A stretch of 64,000 nucleotides of DNA, taken from assembly GCF_014207095.1 (NCBI RefSeq), contig NZ_JACHBG010000023.1:1-64000 (forward strand), read 5' to 3'. The notes beneath the pieces are model-generated. The model made no database searches and was not told the origin of the DNA. It saw only the letters and a list, made by a program, of their open reading frames with translations. Position 1 is the first letter of the stretch. Every line of letters begins with the position of its first letter. Shown here one piece after another: positions 26,926 through 35,963 of this stretch. The stretch is from Martinezella lusitana (lineage in GTDB: Bacteria; Pseudomonadota; Alphaproteobacteria; Rhizobiales; Rhizobiaceae). The translations under genes were made by a program, and so were the position numbers.

Positions 26926-27825
26926 CTAGCTCAACGGCACCATATGAGCAGCGACCTGCTCCTCGAAGAATTTAGAAAACGAGGCGATGCGGGGTGGCAA
27001 AGCCTGATAGGGTGGATAATAAAGCGTCAGCCACAAATCGGCCGGTGCCCATCCGCGCAGCACGTGAACCAGACGACCGATTCTCAAGTGCTCTGAAACA
27101 TTGAAGCCCGGCAGCATCGCCACGCCCGCTCCATCGGCTGCCATATCAGCAAGAACTTCGCCATTATTGGCACTGAACGCCCGGCCTGCGGAAATTGTCA
27201 TACTCGACACGCCATCCGACAGCACCCAGTTCTCGCCGCGGCTTTCATCGCTGTAGGCAAGGCAATCATCGGGCGTTAGCTCGCTCGGGTGCTGCATTCC
27301 GGCATACCGGCTTGCCGGTGCAGCGACGAGAATGCGTGGAACAATGCGGATCTTGCGCCAGATCGTGAACTTGTCGGAGGGTTGCGACGAGATGCGAATT
27401 GCCAGGTCGTAATCGTCGTCCACAATGTTCACGAGCCCATCAGACAAGGAAATCTCAAAGCTGATTTTCGGGTTAAGTCGCCGAAAACCGGAAAGGATTT
27501 GCGGCAGTACCGCCTTGCCGAACCATGTCGGCGCACTGATCCGTAAGCGCCCCTGGTCGGCTTTGTGAGCATCGCGAACGTCCTTGCGGGCGTTTTCGAG
27601 CGTGTCGACGGCCGGCTTGATCTGCGCGGCAAACACCGCTCCATCAGTTGTCAGCGATACCTGACGGGTCGTGCGTACGAATAGCTGCACACCAAGATCG
27701 TCTTCAAGTGCTGCAATTGCTCTTGTGACAGCAGCGGGAGTAAGATCAAGTTCGCGGGCAACCTGCGCAAAGTTGCGCTTTTCGGCAGCCAGCAGAAACG
27801 TCTTCAGGGCCTTATAATCGTTCAT
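26926..27825 (-). CDS. LysR-family transcriptional regulator
   Basis: 299 residues from ATG 27825. HTH in residues 1-60 (F-A-Q-V-A-R-E-L-D-L-T-P-A-A-V-T-R-A-I-A-A-L-E), effector domain 90-295. It belongs to the large group with the D-x-A-I-R-I effector motif (here Y-D-L-A-I-R-I). The gene converges on chaC, and the region upstream is followed by a VOC gene on the same strand. The target is not obvious. Confidence 0.92.
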   Translation of the reverse strand: MNDYKALKTFLLAAEKRNFAQVARELDLTPAAVTRAIAALEDDLGVQLFVRTTRQVSLTTDGAVFAAQIKPAVDTLENARKDVRDAHKADQGRLRISAPTWFGKAVLPQILSGFRRLNPKISFEISLSDGLVNIVDDDYDLAIRISSQPSDKFTIWRKIRIVPRILVAAPASRYAGMQHPSELTPDDCLAYSDESRGENWVLSDGVSSMTISAGRAFSANNGEVLADMAADGAGVAMLPGFNVSEHLRIGRLVHVLRGWAPADLWLTLYYPPYQALPPRIASFSKFFEEQVAAHMVPLS

Positions 27826-28341
27826 CTCATTATTTCACGAATTGCAATTCATTGACATCGAGTATTGCAAACCACATCCGCAATCAACGGCATATCGGAA
27901 ATGTGCTGATCCAAAGGGCGGCGCCGGCTATTAAATCTGTCCAGCTTGTATCCCTGCAGCGGGGATGCCGCTCGGGCCGCTTCTGTTGCGCTCTAACGCT
28001 GCTAACCGTCTGCATCCTAAGATGCAAACCTGAAGAGCGGACATTACCAAGGCATAAGCTGAGGAGCTGTCACCGCCAGGCGTGCGTAATTTTTGCGGAT
28101 CCTCAGTGTTAAGCGGAACGCATGCGGCAAATGGATCATTCCTGCTTGGCACGATCTGCTAGGCTGGCTTTTGCGGGCGGTTGGCGGTGACGGAGGGCCA
28201 CTAAGTGCCGCTAACCTTATAGATGCCGGCTACGCGACCGACGCAGATGACCCCGAAAAAGGCCATTGCAGTAAGGAAGACCTTACCAGCAAGGCCAATC
28301 GTATCCTTCTGTGTCGTCGCGGCCGGATTTAGGACAGTCAG
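27826..28341. other. Intergenic region, no gene recognised
   Basis: About 515 bases between the LysR gene and the VOC gene. Short frames only. It contains the LysR promoter near 27830-27870 (AT-rich). Otherwise I see nothing. Confidence 0.4.
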
Positions 28342-29250
28342 TCACTGCGAGGCGAATGGTGTGTGGACTTCGGCAATGTATCCGCCCGGAAACCGGAGGA
28401 TCGCAACCTGCCGCTTGTCCGACTGATAAGGCTGGACCAGCACCGCCGCGCCAGAAGCGGTTGCCTTTGCGATGGTCGCGCTCAGATCCTTCACCTCGTA
28501 ACCGGTTGCCTCATAGCCGTAAGGGTAGGGAAGATGGCCGTCGGTCACGAGCACCGACATGTTGCCGAAGTCCGATGTGATGCGGATGCGGCGGTAAGTA
28601 TCATTTGGGCGGCCGATCTCTACGCCAGGGGCTTGCCTATTGTCCAAGACAATCTCTCCGTGTGAAAACTTGAGAAAGCCGTGAATGAAGGCGTCGACAG
28701 AGTCCTTTGAGATGTAAACCCTGTTTTCGGGAACTGTTTCGAGGCCCGCATAGTGTGGAGCATCGGTGTGCCAATAGAGCTGCATGTTGATGCCGCCTGG
28801 CCATTGAATGACGGCATCGCGGCCGATCGGATCGGGGAAGGTGTCAACAATGACCGAAGCTCCGGCATTCTTTGCCTGTCGGATCGCCTCGTCCATATCC
28901 GTCACGAGATAGCCGGTGCGCTCAAGACCGAAGGGGTAGGGGATCGGCGTTTTGAACCCGAACAGCGATACAGGTCCAACGGGAGTCTGGATCAGTTGTG
29001 AGGTCGTCCTGCTCTGTGTCGGCGTCACCGTGGTGACGATCTGTTTGGTCGAGGCGCCGCCGAAGGTGGCGACGAGACTATTCGCAAAGGCATCGACATC
29101 AACCACGGGGACATAGACGTGAGTGGTGTCGTACTGCGCTCCAACCGCGACGCCCCGCTCGGCCGCATGGAGTTGTGTTATAGAGGCGGCCAGAAGCGTT
29201 GCAGCAGCCGCAGTAAAAAAGAATTTCGATCTAAATGAGGGAGAGGTCAT
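28342..29250 (-). CDS. Exported VOC (glyoxalase/bleomycin-resistance fold) protein
   Basis: 302 residues from ATG 29250; the frame is open to 29316 but the 29250 start puts a normal signal peptide first (basic S-F-R-S-K, hydrophobic core, cleavage at L-H-A-A). The mature protein contains two VOC half-domains (about 35-150 and 165-300), each with a P-x-P-x-G-x-E-x-T-G-Y strand motif and G-A-S/A-V-(I/L)-V. Glyoxalase-fold proteins bind metal for dioxygenase, isomerase or drug-binding roles; exported members are unusual and the substrate is unknown. Confidence 0.8.
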   Translation of the reverse strand: MTSPSFRSKFFFTAAAATLLAASITQLHAAERGVAVGAQYDTTHVYVPVVDVDAFANSLVATFGGASTKQIVTTVTPTQSRTTSQLIQTPVGPVSLFGFKTPIPYPFGLERTGYLVTDMDEAIRQAKNAGASVIVDTFPDPIGRDAVIQWPGGINMQLYWHTDAPHYAGLETVPENRVYISKDSVDAFIHGFLKFSHGEIVLDNRQAPGVEIGRPNDTYRRIRITSDFGNMSVLVTDGHLPYPYGYEATGYEVKDLSATIAKATASGAAVLVQPYQSDKRQVAILRFPGGYIAEVHTPFASQ

Positions 29251-29712
29251 CGGTATATCCCGGCAATTTGTAAGGGGTGGCTTAGTTCGTCGCAGTTGGT
29301 GTTTGCGAAACAACAATGACCCAGAAGTACGGCCGCTAGCAATTGCAACAATATTGTCGAATGCGTTGCTGATTCTGCAATAATAGCTGAGGCTTAAAGG
29401 AGAGACTTTCCACTACGTGCTTTTTCCAGTGCTGGGTTATGATTCATTTGCGCATACCTGGTTTGATCCAGAGCGACTTTGCATAGGCCGTGCTCATTTA
29501 GGGTCCGGCAACCGCATGAAAGCGGCGTTTCGACGCGGTGTGTGAGAATATCAAGAGGATGGCGGAGAACGGGCGTCGGGCAGATAGCCTCATGAGTCGT
29601 CAATAAAAATCCATAGCTTGACGTTCTAAAAGCGACAGGTCAGCGGTTCCTATCCTCTCAAGAGCGAGGGGATCGCAATCCTGCCTGAAGCATCAGGCCT
29701 ATAGCGTCAGCG
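29251..29712. other. Intergenic region, no gene recognised
   Basis: About 460 bases between the VOC gene and vapC. A 69-codon minus-strand frame (29394-29603) has no recognisable domain and I do not support it. Nothing else seen. Confidence 0.4.
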
Positions 29713-30096
29713 TTAGTGAGGGGCACTGACTGGTATATGCAGCGAGGCTTGTGCCTTTTCCGCAGCTGCCTGCAGGCGCTTGTCCCTGGTCCACAAGGAG
29801 GCTCTTTGGTCAAGAAGAACGGACGCCAGCAAGTGAGCATCCGTGTAGCCAATGCCCATGCTGAAAATACCATGTCGATCGATCATTATCATGACTTCGT
29901 CATGTGTCGCGACGACAGCCGCGCGCTGAGCCGCCAGGAGAGCTATCACGTTACCGCGATCCCGAAGGCTGCCAAGAGCCAACTCGCCGATCACGCTTGG
30001 ATGGCAAAGTAGTCGATCATCTTCGATAATCCTGCGCAGTTCCGCGTCGGCAGATCGGAAATGATCAATCCAGATCGAGGTGTCTGCCAATATCAC
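29713..30096 (-). CDS. vapC: VapC-type PIN-domain ribonuclease toxin
   Basis: 127 residues from a GTG at 30096 that follows the antitoxin stop without a gap (TGA GTG). PIN-domain acidic residues: first Asp in I-L-A-D-T-S-I-W-I, Glu in I-G-E-L-A-L, Asp in G-Y-T-D-A-H-L-L and Asp in L-W-T-R-D-K-R-L. The motif order is that of VapC toxins, which cleave tRNA or rRNA. It is downstream of its antitoxin in one operon. Confidence 0.93.
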   Translation of the reverse strand: MILADTSIWIDHFRSADAELRRIIEDDRLLCHPSVIGELALGSLRDRGNVIALLAAQRAAVVATHDEVMIMIDRHGIFSMGIGYTDAHLLASVLLDQRASLWTRDKRLQAAAEKAQASLHIPVSAPH

Positions 30097-30297
30097 TCAA
30101 TTGCCTCGCTCGCTGCGGCGGCGCGGCGGTGCTTCGGCGTCCGGCATGGTTCCGCCAAGCGCGATGAGGCGTTTCCCGGACTCTATACGGACAAGTGTCT
30201 CCAATGCCTGGCGAACGAGCGCCGCGGTTTCCTTGGTCCCGGTCAATGACTTCGCCCTATCCATGAGTGCATCGTCGAGATTGATAGTCGATCGCAT
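30097..30297 (-). CDS. vapB: VapB-type antitoxin
   Basis: 66 residues from ATG 30297; an in-frame start at 30384 adds an implausible leader. The N-terminal ribbon-helix-helix is of the DUF2191/VapB type (M-R-S-T-I-N-L-D-D-A-L), and the C-terminus is basic and disordered, as expected for toxin neutralisation. It directly precedes vapC and should autoregulate the pair. Confidence 0.9.
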   Translation of the reverse strand: MRSTINLDDALMDRAKSLTGTKETAALVRQALETLVRIESGKRLIALGGTMPDAEAPPRRRSERGN

Positions 30298-30561
30298 GAG
30301 CCGAATCCCTTTGTTGAAGCATGTAAAATAGCACCAATTGGTGATGAATTCCACGCCTCTTTTCTGTTCCCATGCGCAGGGCATTGTCTTCAGTCCACGG
30401 AAGCGGGGCTCTACTGTTCGAACTGGTCAAGAGCTTGGATACGCGCGACCTTGCTCCTTAGTTTGGCCACAGCTTCAACGCCATGATCAAATGAGGTTGC
30501 CGGGACTGCGCCGCCAGGGTTCCACTTGAGTTGGGATCAGCCAGCATGAAATCGCAATCTG

Positions 30562-31515
30562 TTATGGATTAAGATGCTGCGCCCGCCGTCCTTTTTTTAC
30601 AGTATCAATTAACGCTCGCAAGGCTGACGAAACATGTCGATGGCCCGGATAGTATAGGCACACGCCGGGGAAAGGCGGACACCAGCTGTCGAGCAATTGT
30701 TCGAGTGCCCCTGAGCGAAGTGCATCAACGACAAGGAAGTCGGGCACAAAAGCAATCCCGATGCCATCGATCGCCGCCTCCACCATCAGCGTCTGATCCG
30801 TCAGGGTCAATGGCCCATTGACATTGATGGTTTCGACAATGCCATGACGTTCGAATTCCCAGCGGTAAATCGCTCCACTTTCGAACCGAAAACGGATGCA
30901 ATCGTGCTGATAGAGGTCCTGCGGTGCTACCGGCCGGCCGCGAACGGCGATATACTCTGGTGATGCGACAGCAGCAAACCGAGCGGTCTCGGTGAGGCGA
31001 ACCGCGATCATGTTCTGCGGCACCGCTTCCTCCAGGCGAATGCCCGCATCAAAGCCCTCGCCGACGATATCACCAAGTCTGCCATCCGTGACGATATCGA
31101 GATGGACTTGGGGATAATCGCGCCTGAAACGAGTCAATATCGGCCGCAGGACCATACGGATAGCCGCGTCGCTGGCGTTGATCCGCACCGTACCGGTTGG
31201 AACGCCGCGAAAGTCGTTAACCTCCCGCAATGCTTCGGTGACCGACGACATGGCTGGTCGCAGCTTCGCGGCGAGTCGTTCGCCGGCCTCCGTCAGGGAA
31301 ACGCTACGCGTCGTTCGATTGAACAGGCGGACGCCAAGGCGTTCCTCAAGACCTCTGATGGAGTAGCTGATCGCGGAGGGTGTTACCTCGAATTCAGGTG
31401 CCGCCGCCCGAAAACTCCGGTGATTGGCGACTGCCAGGAATACATTCAAGGCGAACAGATCGCCGCTTCCCGATTGGTGAAGATCTTTCATCGCACTATC
31501 AAGCATTGCTGACAT
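30562..31515 (-). CDS. LysR-family transcriptional regulator
   Basis: 317 residues. HTH at about 20-80 (F-R-A-A-A-P-E-F-E-V-T-P-S-A-I-S-Y-S-I-R-G-L-E) and an effector domain with F-D-A-G-I-R-L-E. Divergent from the SDR/GlcG-like operon beginning at 31649, which is its probable target; the 133-bp gap should hold the shared promoter. Confidence 0.93.
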   Translation of the reverse strand: MSAMLDSAMKDLHQSGSGDLFALNVFLAVANHRSFRAAAPEFEVTPSAISYSIRGLEERLGVRLFNRTTRSVSLTEAGERLAAKLRPAMSSVTEALREVNDFRGVPTGTVRINASDAAIRMVLRPILTRFRRDYPQVHLDIVTDGRLGDIVGEGFDAGIRLEEAVPQNMIAVRLTETARFAAVASPEYIAVRGRPVAPQDLYQHDCIRFRFESGAIYRWEFERHGIVETINVNGPLTLTDQTLMVEAAIDGIGIAFVPDFLVVDALRSGALEQLLDSWCPPFPGVCLYYPGHRHVSSALRALIDTVKKGRRAQHLNP

Positions 31516-31648
31516 TGTTGTGTCAATTGCGATTGCATAGCTTTGAAACTCGGCTGAGGAGAGATTGCGAAAGCTAATTTATGCATCGGATCCCACCTCC
31601 GCCGAAAAGGTCGAAACGACATCAATGACAGAGTGAAGAAGAAACGTC

Positions 31649-32425
31649 ATGACAAAGAAGATCTTGATTACTGGTGCCAGTTCCGGTTTCGGCCGTGGCG
31701 CGGCAATCGAACTTGCCCGCCGCGGACATCAGGTCATAGCGACCGCTGAAAGCTGGCCTCTCGTGCGGAGCTTGCGGTCCGATGCAGCGGACGCGGGCGT
31801 CAAGCTTGAAGTCATCAAGCTCAATCTACTGGACGAGATCGATATAGCCCATGCAGCGACCTATGATCCCGACGTGCTCGTGCTCAATGCCGGCGTCATG
31901 GAAAGTGGCTCCGTCATCGACATTCCGATGAAGCAGGTACGCGAGTCGTTCGAGATCAATGTTTTCGGTCATCTGAAACTGGTGCAGGGCATCGTTCCCA
32001 AGATGGTGGCGCGCAAGTCCGGCAAGGTGGTGTGGACCTCATCAATGGGCGGCATCCTCGTTGTTCCTTTCGTGGGGATATACTGCGCCACGAAGCATGC
32101 CATCGAGGGCATAGCCGGCTCCATGAGGGCTGAACTAGCGCCACATGGTGTCAAGGTTGCTACCGTAAACCCTGGCGTCTTCGGCACCGGCTTCAACGAT
32201 ACCGGCGCGGAGAGCCACGCGCAATGGTACGATAAAAAAACCGCTGTCGTCCCGATGCCGGACTTCGGAAATTCGCTGGCGGATCAAGCCGACCCAAAGG
32301 AGATGATCGATGCAATGGTCGAGATCATCCCGGCAGACGATCATCTTTATCGCACGATGCGTCCGTTCGGAACGATCGAAGCCGCAAAGCAATGGCAGGA
32401 AACGGAGTGGGTCCAAAATGCCTGA
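31649..32425 (+). CDS. Short-chain dehydrogenase/reductase
   Basis: 258 residues. NAD(P)-binding T-G-A-S-S-G-F-G at residues 8-15, L-N-A-G at about 79-82, catalytic Ser in W-T-S-S-M-G and Y-C-A-T-K near residue 150. The classical SDR fold is complete. It overlaps the next gene by 8 bases, so the two are co-translated. Substrate unknown; control is probably by the divergent LysR gene. Confidence 0.93.
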   Translation: MTKKILITGASSGFGRGAAIELARRGHQVIATAESWPLVRSLRSDAADAGVKLEVIKLNLLDEIDIAHAATYDPDVLVLNAGVMESGSVIDIPMKQVRESFEINVFGHLKLVQGIVPKMVARKSGKVVWTSSMGGILVVPFVGIYCATKHAIEGIAGSMRAELAPHGVKVATVNPGVFGTGFNDTGAESHAQWYDKKTAVVPMPDFGNSLADQADPKEMIDAMVEIIPADDHLYRTMRPFGTIEAAKQWQETEWVQNA

Positions 32426-32819
32426 TATGACGCTCGAATATGCGCAAGGTCTTGTCGCAAAGGGCCGCGCGGCCGCCGAGGACTCTGACATGAAGGTGGT
32501 GTTTGCGGTCATGGACAAAGGCGCGAATCTAGTGGCGTTCTCCCGCATGGATGGGGCCTGGCTGGCATCAAACGAACTCGCAATTGCCAAAGCGCGCACG
32601 TCCGTAATGTTTCAGGCACCCACCGATGCACTGAACGCACCGTTAGAGCTTGGCGAGCCACTCCTGCATTTCGATCATATCCACCATGGCGGCCTCCTTC
32701 TGGTGGGCGGCGGCGTGCCACTGTTTAGCGTCGACGGGGCATTGATCGGTGCGCTTGGAGTATCGGGCGGTACGCCCGAGCAGGATGCGGCTATCGCTTA
32801 CGCGAGTACCGTCGGATAG
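32418..32819 (+). CDS. GlcG/HbpS-family protein
   Basis: 133 residues from the ATG at 32418, inside the end of the SDR gene. Typical GlcG/DUF336 features: A-V-M-D-K-G-A-N-L-V-A-F-S-R-M-D-G-A in the first third and G-A-L-I-G-A-L-G-V-S-G-G-T-P-E-Q-D near the C-terminus. The family binds haem or corrinoid-like ligands (HbpS) or accompanies glycolate metabolism (GlcG) without clear enzymatic role. Partner of the SDR in a two-gene operon. Confidence 0.9.
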   Translation: MPDMTLEYAQGLVAKGRAAAEDSDMKVVFAVMDKGANLVAFSRMDGAWLASNELAIAKARTSVMFQAPTDALNAPLELGEPLLHFDHIHHGGLLLVGGGVPLFSVDGALIGALGVSGGTPEQDAAIAYASTVG

Positions 32820-32932
32820 AGCCACCGATTCCGCTTGATTCCGCGACGGGATTAGCCAACTACTCCGACTAGTTTCGGATGCCTCGAAGGCTGACTCTGA
32901 TTGAATTGGCTGCTGATTATCGCGAGAATCTG

Positions 32933-33036
32933 CCCCACTTTTTCATTTCGCGATCATCCAATCAGGCCTTTAAATGGTGTTTGCCGATAATTTGATAGCG
33001 CGGATACTGTGGATCAACGCGAAACGAAAAAGTGGG
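32933..33036. repeat. Small inverted-repeat (MITE-like) element
   Basis: CCCACTTTTTCATTTCGCG (32934-32952) is mirrored at 33018-33036 by CGCGAAACGAAAAAGTGGG with one mismatch in 19. Similarity continues inwards for a further 7 bases. The total is about 104 bp with no coding capacity. This is the form of a miniature inverted-repeat element or solo IS end pair. It lies right before the nucleoside phosphorylase fragment. Confidence 0.6.
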
Positions 33037-33043
33037 TTAAATC

Positions 33044-33406
33044 ATGCTGCAATTCAACATACTGGGTCGTTTACGCACCGACGCGGACTTTAAGCGTCTG
33101 CGCTTGTTCACGACTGCGGCTCTCATGGCAGAGGGACGTAAGGAAGTTGAAGATTGGCGAAAGGACGGTTTCGACGCCGTCGATATGGAAAGTGCTGCCG
33201 TATTCTCAGTCGCTGAGTGTTTCAATATGCGAAAAGGCTCAATGCTTTTTGTTTCCGACCAGCCGTATAGTGAGAAGGGCCTCCTGCACACGGAACGAGA
33301 TGATCGACTACTCGAGCGGGTTGATGACTCTGTGATTGAGCTGATTCTCGCCTTCCTTGAGAAAAATAACCGAGTGGATATCGAAAATATTCAAACAGGC
33401 GCATGA
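33044..33406 (+). pseudogene. Nucleoside phosphorylase-like C-terminal fragment
   Basis: 120 codons. The segment G-F-D-A-V-D-M-E-S-A-A-V-F-S-V-A-E matches the purine-ribose binding motif (V-D-M-E-S/A) of nucleoside phosphorylases/MTA nucleosidases, followed by a D-Q-P-Y-S-type loop. The normal N-terminal half (phosphate-binding Gly-rich region) is absent, and upstream is the MITE-like repeat. It may be a truncated relic; alternatively a short stand-alone protein. Confidence 0.5.
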
Positions 33407-33470
33407 GCGTTCTACTCACGGATGTCAGGATCCGATAAGTGGACCAAGGCTAACGCACCCTACGTTAGCG

Positions 33471-33504
33471 GGGAGCTAGGGTTCGATTCTCCTCAAGATC
33501 ATCG
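33471..33504 (+). repeat. tRNA T-arm-like short repeat, copy C
   Basis: GGGTTCGATTCTCC followed by TCAAGATCATCGA; a diverged copy of the block seen at 21473 and 60999. About 70 bases after the nucleoside phosphorylase fragment. Confidence 0.3.
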
Positions 33505-33888
33505 ATTGCAGTTTCCGTAGGTAGTCGCAGGTCAACGATAGCGATCTCCTTGCATTCTTTATCCGCTTGAGAAGATGTTAGGCTCTCCAGTTTCACGACG
33601 CCTTGACCAAGATTTGCATTTGAGGCTGATCCATTCTGTCGCGAAGATATCGTTGATGAATTTGCGATATCGGCATCCAGATCGGGTTTCGATGAAACGT
33701 AAAGTCGAGTGAAATCTCGAAACAAATGAACATCATAGCTGTCCCGAAGTACGCCAGTGCGGAGCCACCAGGTCTGTCCAGCGTTGCTATTTAAAGTGGA
33801 AGACACACAACCGCTTCTGGCTTCGGCTACCTACATCGCTCTCGCGCGGCGGTCATTTCCTATGCAGCATTCATGATATGACAGACGG
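33505..33888. other. Region downstream of phosphonate operon, no firm gene
   Basis: A minus-strand frame of 113 codons (33465-33806) spans most of it but has low complexity (Ser/Asn-rich), a weak start and its last codons lie in the T-arm-like repeat; I cannot support it as a gene. No hairpin terminator is evident after the MFS stop at 33889. Confidence 0.35.
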
Positions 33889-35097
33889 CTACTTCTTGCG
33901 GATGGCATAAACGAGCGATGTTATTGGCAAAGTTGTCGCCGCAAACAAGCCAAGGCAAGCTGCGATAGGAACTTCCAACCGAAGAAGAAAGGTGCTCAAC
34001 GCTAGCGCTAAAACGATAAAAAGGGAGCTCGAGATGTTGTTCGCAGCAAAGATACGGGACTTCTCGCTTTCATTGATGCATTGATAGAGCGACGACGAAA
34101 AGTGAGAAGCGTATATTCCCGAAGCCACCGCGATGACAAAGAAGTCAAGTAGCGTCCGATTGAGCGCGGAAGGGATCGAGAATTGCAAATCGACACCTGT
34201 GCTCGCGATCAGAACGGCCATTGCGCCGGGCAGGTACTCGGCTATCCGGCCCCGATTGAGCCAAGGGCCGCCTCCTAGCCCGAGGCCGGCGCCCAATGTG
34301 AAAGTCAGCAGGATCGATGCGATCTGCGCCTCGGATCCGAGCAAAGTATAGCGAACCAGCACTGCGACGTTCGAGAGATATACTGCACCCAATGCCCAGT
34401 ACCAGGAAAGCGCAAGGATGGAAGCCAACACGCGGCGGTCCTGTATGGCGAGACGAAGAATCCGCAGTGTCGGCGGGATTGGATTGATATCAAGTCTGCT
34501 GCGCGAGGCGCCCGCATTTGCAATGCCGGGACTGGCGATCGTCAAAAAAAACGACACGCCGACCATTAGCAGTGCGACAAGGCCAATTATTCCGCGATCC
34601 GGCTGAGCTCCGAGGATGGCGCCCAGGTAAGTCGCACATAAAATTGCGGCCATGGAGGCCGCTTCGACGGCGGCATAGCCTATCCCGTGCACCGAACGAG
34701 GAAGGAGATCCGAGACCAACGAATATTTGATCGGGCTATACAAAGTGGAAGTGACCCCCTTTGCAAATACCAGCGTCAGCAGAAGCGGGACACTGCCGAT
34801 GTAGAAGCCAAAGGCGGTACATGCCGCAATTATCAGGTCTGCATATCGGAGCCCAAGTGCAAGACTCCTTTTGTTGAAATAGTCGCCGAGATAGCCGCCA
34901 TGTGCCGAAAAGATGAAAAATGGCGCCATGAACAGAATCCAAGCCAGGGATGCCAGCCAACTGAGGCGCTCCGCATCTATATCGCTGCGGAATGCCAGGG
35001 ACACGATCACTGAATTCTTGAGCAGCACGTCGAAAGCCGCGTTCGAGGCGCCGATAACGCAATGCATCGCAAATGGCCAATTAACCGGATGTTTCAT
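33889..35097 (-). CDS. LplT-like major facilitator transporter of the phosphonolipid locus
   Basis: 402 residues from ATG 35097. A GTG at 35169 would overlap the preceding stop (GTGA), like the other junctions of the operon, but adds 24 residues before the usual N-terminus. About 10-12 membrane segments. The segment after helix 2 (G-D-Y-F-N-K-R-S-L-A-L-G-L-R) is the MFS loop motif. The sequence resembles lysophospholipid transporters (LplT), which flip lipids across the inner membrane. As last gene of a phosphonate-lipid operon it could move the phosphonolipid or its lyso form; that is inference. Confidence 0.8.
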   Translation of the reverse strand: MKHPVNWPFAMHCVIGASNAAFDVLLKNSVIVSLAFRSDIDAERLSWLASLAWILFMAPFFIFSAHGGYLGDYFNKRSLALGLRYADLIIAACTAFGFYIGSVPLLLTLVFAKGVTSTLYSPIKYSLVSDLLPRSVHGIGYAAVEAASMAAILCATYLGAILGAQPDRGIIGLVALLMVGVSFFLTIASPGIANAGASRSRLDINPIPPTLRILRLAIQDRRVLASILALSWYWALGAVYLSNVAVLVRYTLLGSEAQIASILLTFTLGAGLGLGGGPWLNRGRIAEYLPGAMAVLIASTGVDLQFSIPSALNRTLLDFFVIAVASGIYASHFSSSLYQCINESEKSRIFAANNISSSLFIVLALALSTFLLRLEVPIAACLGLFAATTLPITSLVYAIRKK

Positions 35098-35165
35098 CGC
35101 TTCGGTCGTCGGTCTATCGCAGTTCAGAGGGGTCGCGATCACACATGAATATGCGCGGTCCGGTT

Positions 35166-35933
35166 TCACTCTGGGAGACGGGCGAGGACGGCACAGGCGC
35201 GATAATGATCTGTCAACGGGAACACACCTTCCATGCGGGAGAACGTTGCAAGCTGAGAAACGTCAAGGTGGCAAAGAACATGGGCGAAGAAACCCGAATT
35301 CAGGCCGAAGCTGTAGAAGTCATCGAAGTTGGCGAAGCGCACCTCCTTCGTGAAATGTTCGACGGCAACTACATCAAGGCCGGCCTTCGCGCAGAAAGAG
35401 ACGATCGTGTCGGCGTCCTCTGGAGCCCTGTTTTTATCGCGGATGAATTGATCCGGAAGGACCGTGCGCGCCAACGAGTAGACGCGTGGAAATGCCTGAA
35501 ACGTGCTGCTGACGATCGAGTAGTATCCCTTTGCCTGCAAGAGCTTTGCGGTGCGCGCAACTATGTCTTCGCCATCGATAAAGGTCGTCAGGAAGTGCAT
35601 CAAGATTAGGTTCATGCTCTCAAGGGAGAAATGCTGCAGCGTATTAGCCACATCGTCGTGAACCGCATGAAAGCCCAACTTGGCCTTGGCGATACGCAAC
35701 ATCTCCCCAGAAAGGTCGATTCCGTGCAAGGCGGCGTTGGGGTAGTTCTTCTCGATCGCAATCAGCGATTCACCGGTTCCGACGGCGAGATCCAATACGT
35801 TTTGGGTCTGATCGGCAGTGACATGCTTGCTGATCTGCTCCAAAGCAAGAGCTCTGGCGCCAGCAAGCAGGCCGCGTTCATCATCATCATATGTCTCAGC
35901 TATGCGCTGATCGTATAGTCTGCCAATGTTCAT
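35166..35933 (-). CDS. Class I SAM-dependent methyltransferase
   Basis: 255 residues. SAM-binding motif I V-L-D-L-A-V-G-T-G-E-S near residue 46, motif II acidic residue in L-H-G-I-D-L-S-G-E-M-L, motif III in the following strand (H-D-D-V-A). Cytoplasmic. It lies 30 bp after the aminoethylphosphonate transaminase gene. Candidate substrate: the amino group of the aminoethylphosphonate head group (N-methylation, as PmtA does with phosphatidylethanolamine) or the lipid; the sequence alone does not decide. Confidence 0.85.
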   Translation of the reverse strand: MNIGRLYDQRIAETYDDDERGLLAGARALALEQISKHVTADQTQNVLDLAVGTGESLIAIEKNYPNAALHGIDLSGEMLRIAKAKLGFHAVHDDVANTLQHFSLESMNLILMHFLTTFIDGEDIVARTAKLLQAKGYYSIVSSTFQAFPRVYSLARTVLPDQFIRDKNRAPEDADTIVSFCAKAGLDVVAVEHFTKEVRFANFDDFYSFGLNSGFFAHVLCHLDVSQLATFSRMEGVFPLTDHYRACAVLARLPE

Positions 35934-35963
35934 GTGAGCGTATTCCCTATGATCTTTATCGGT

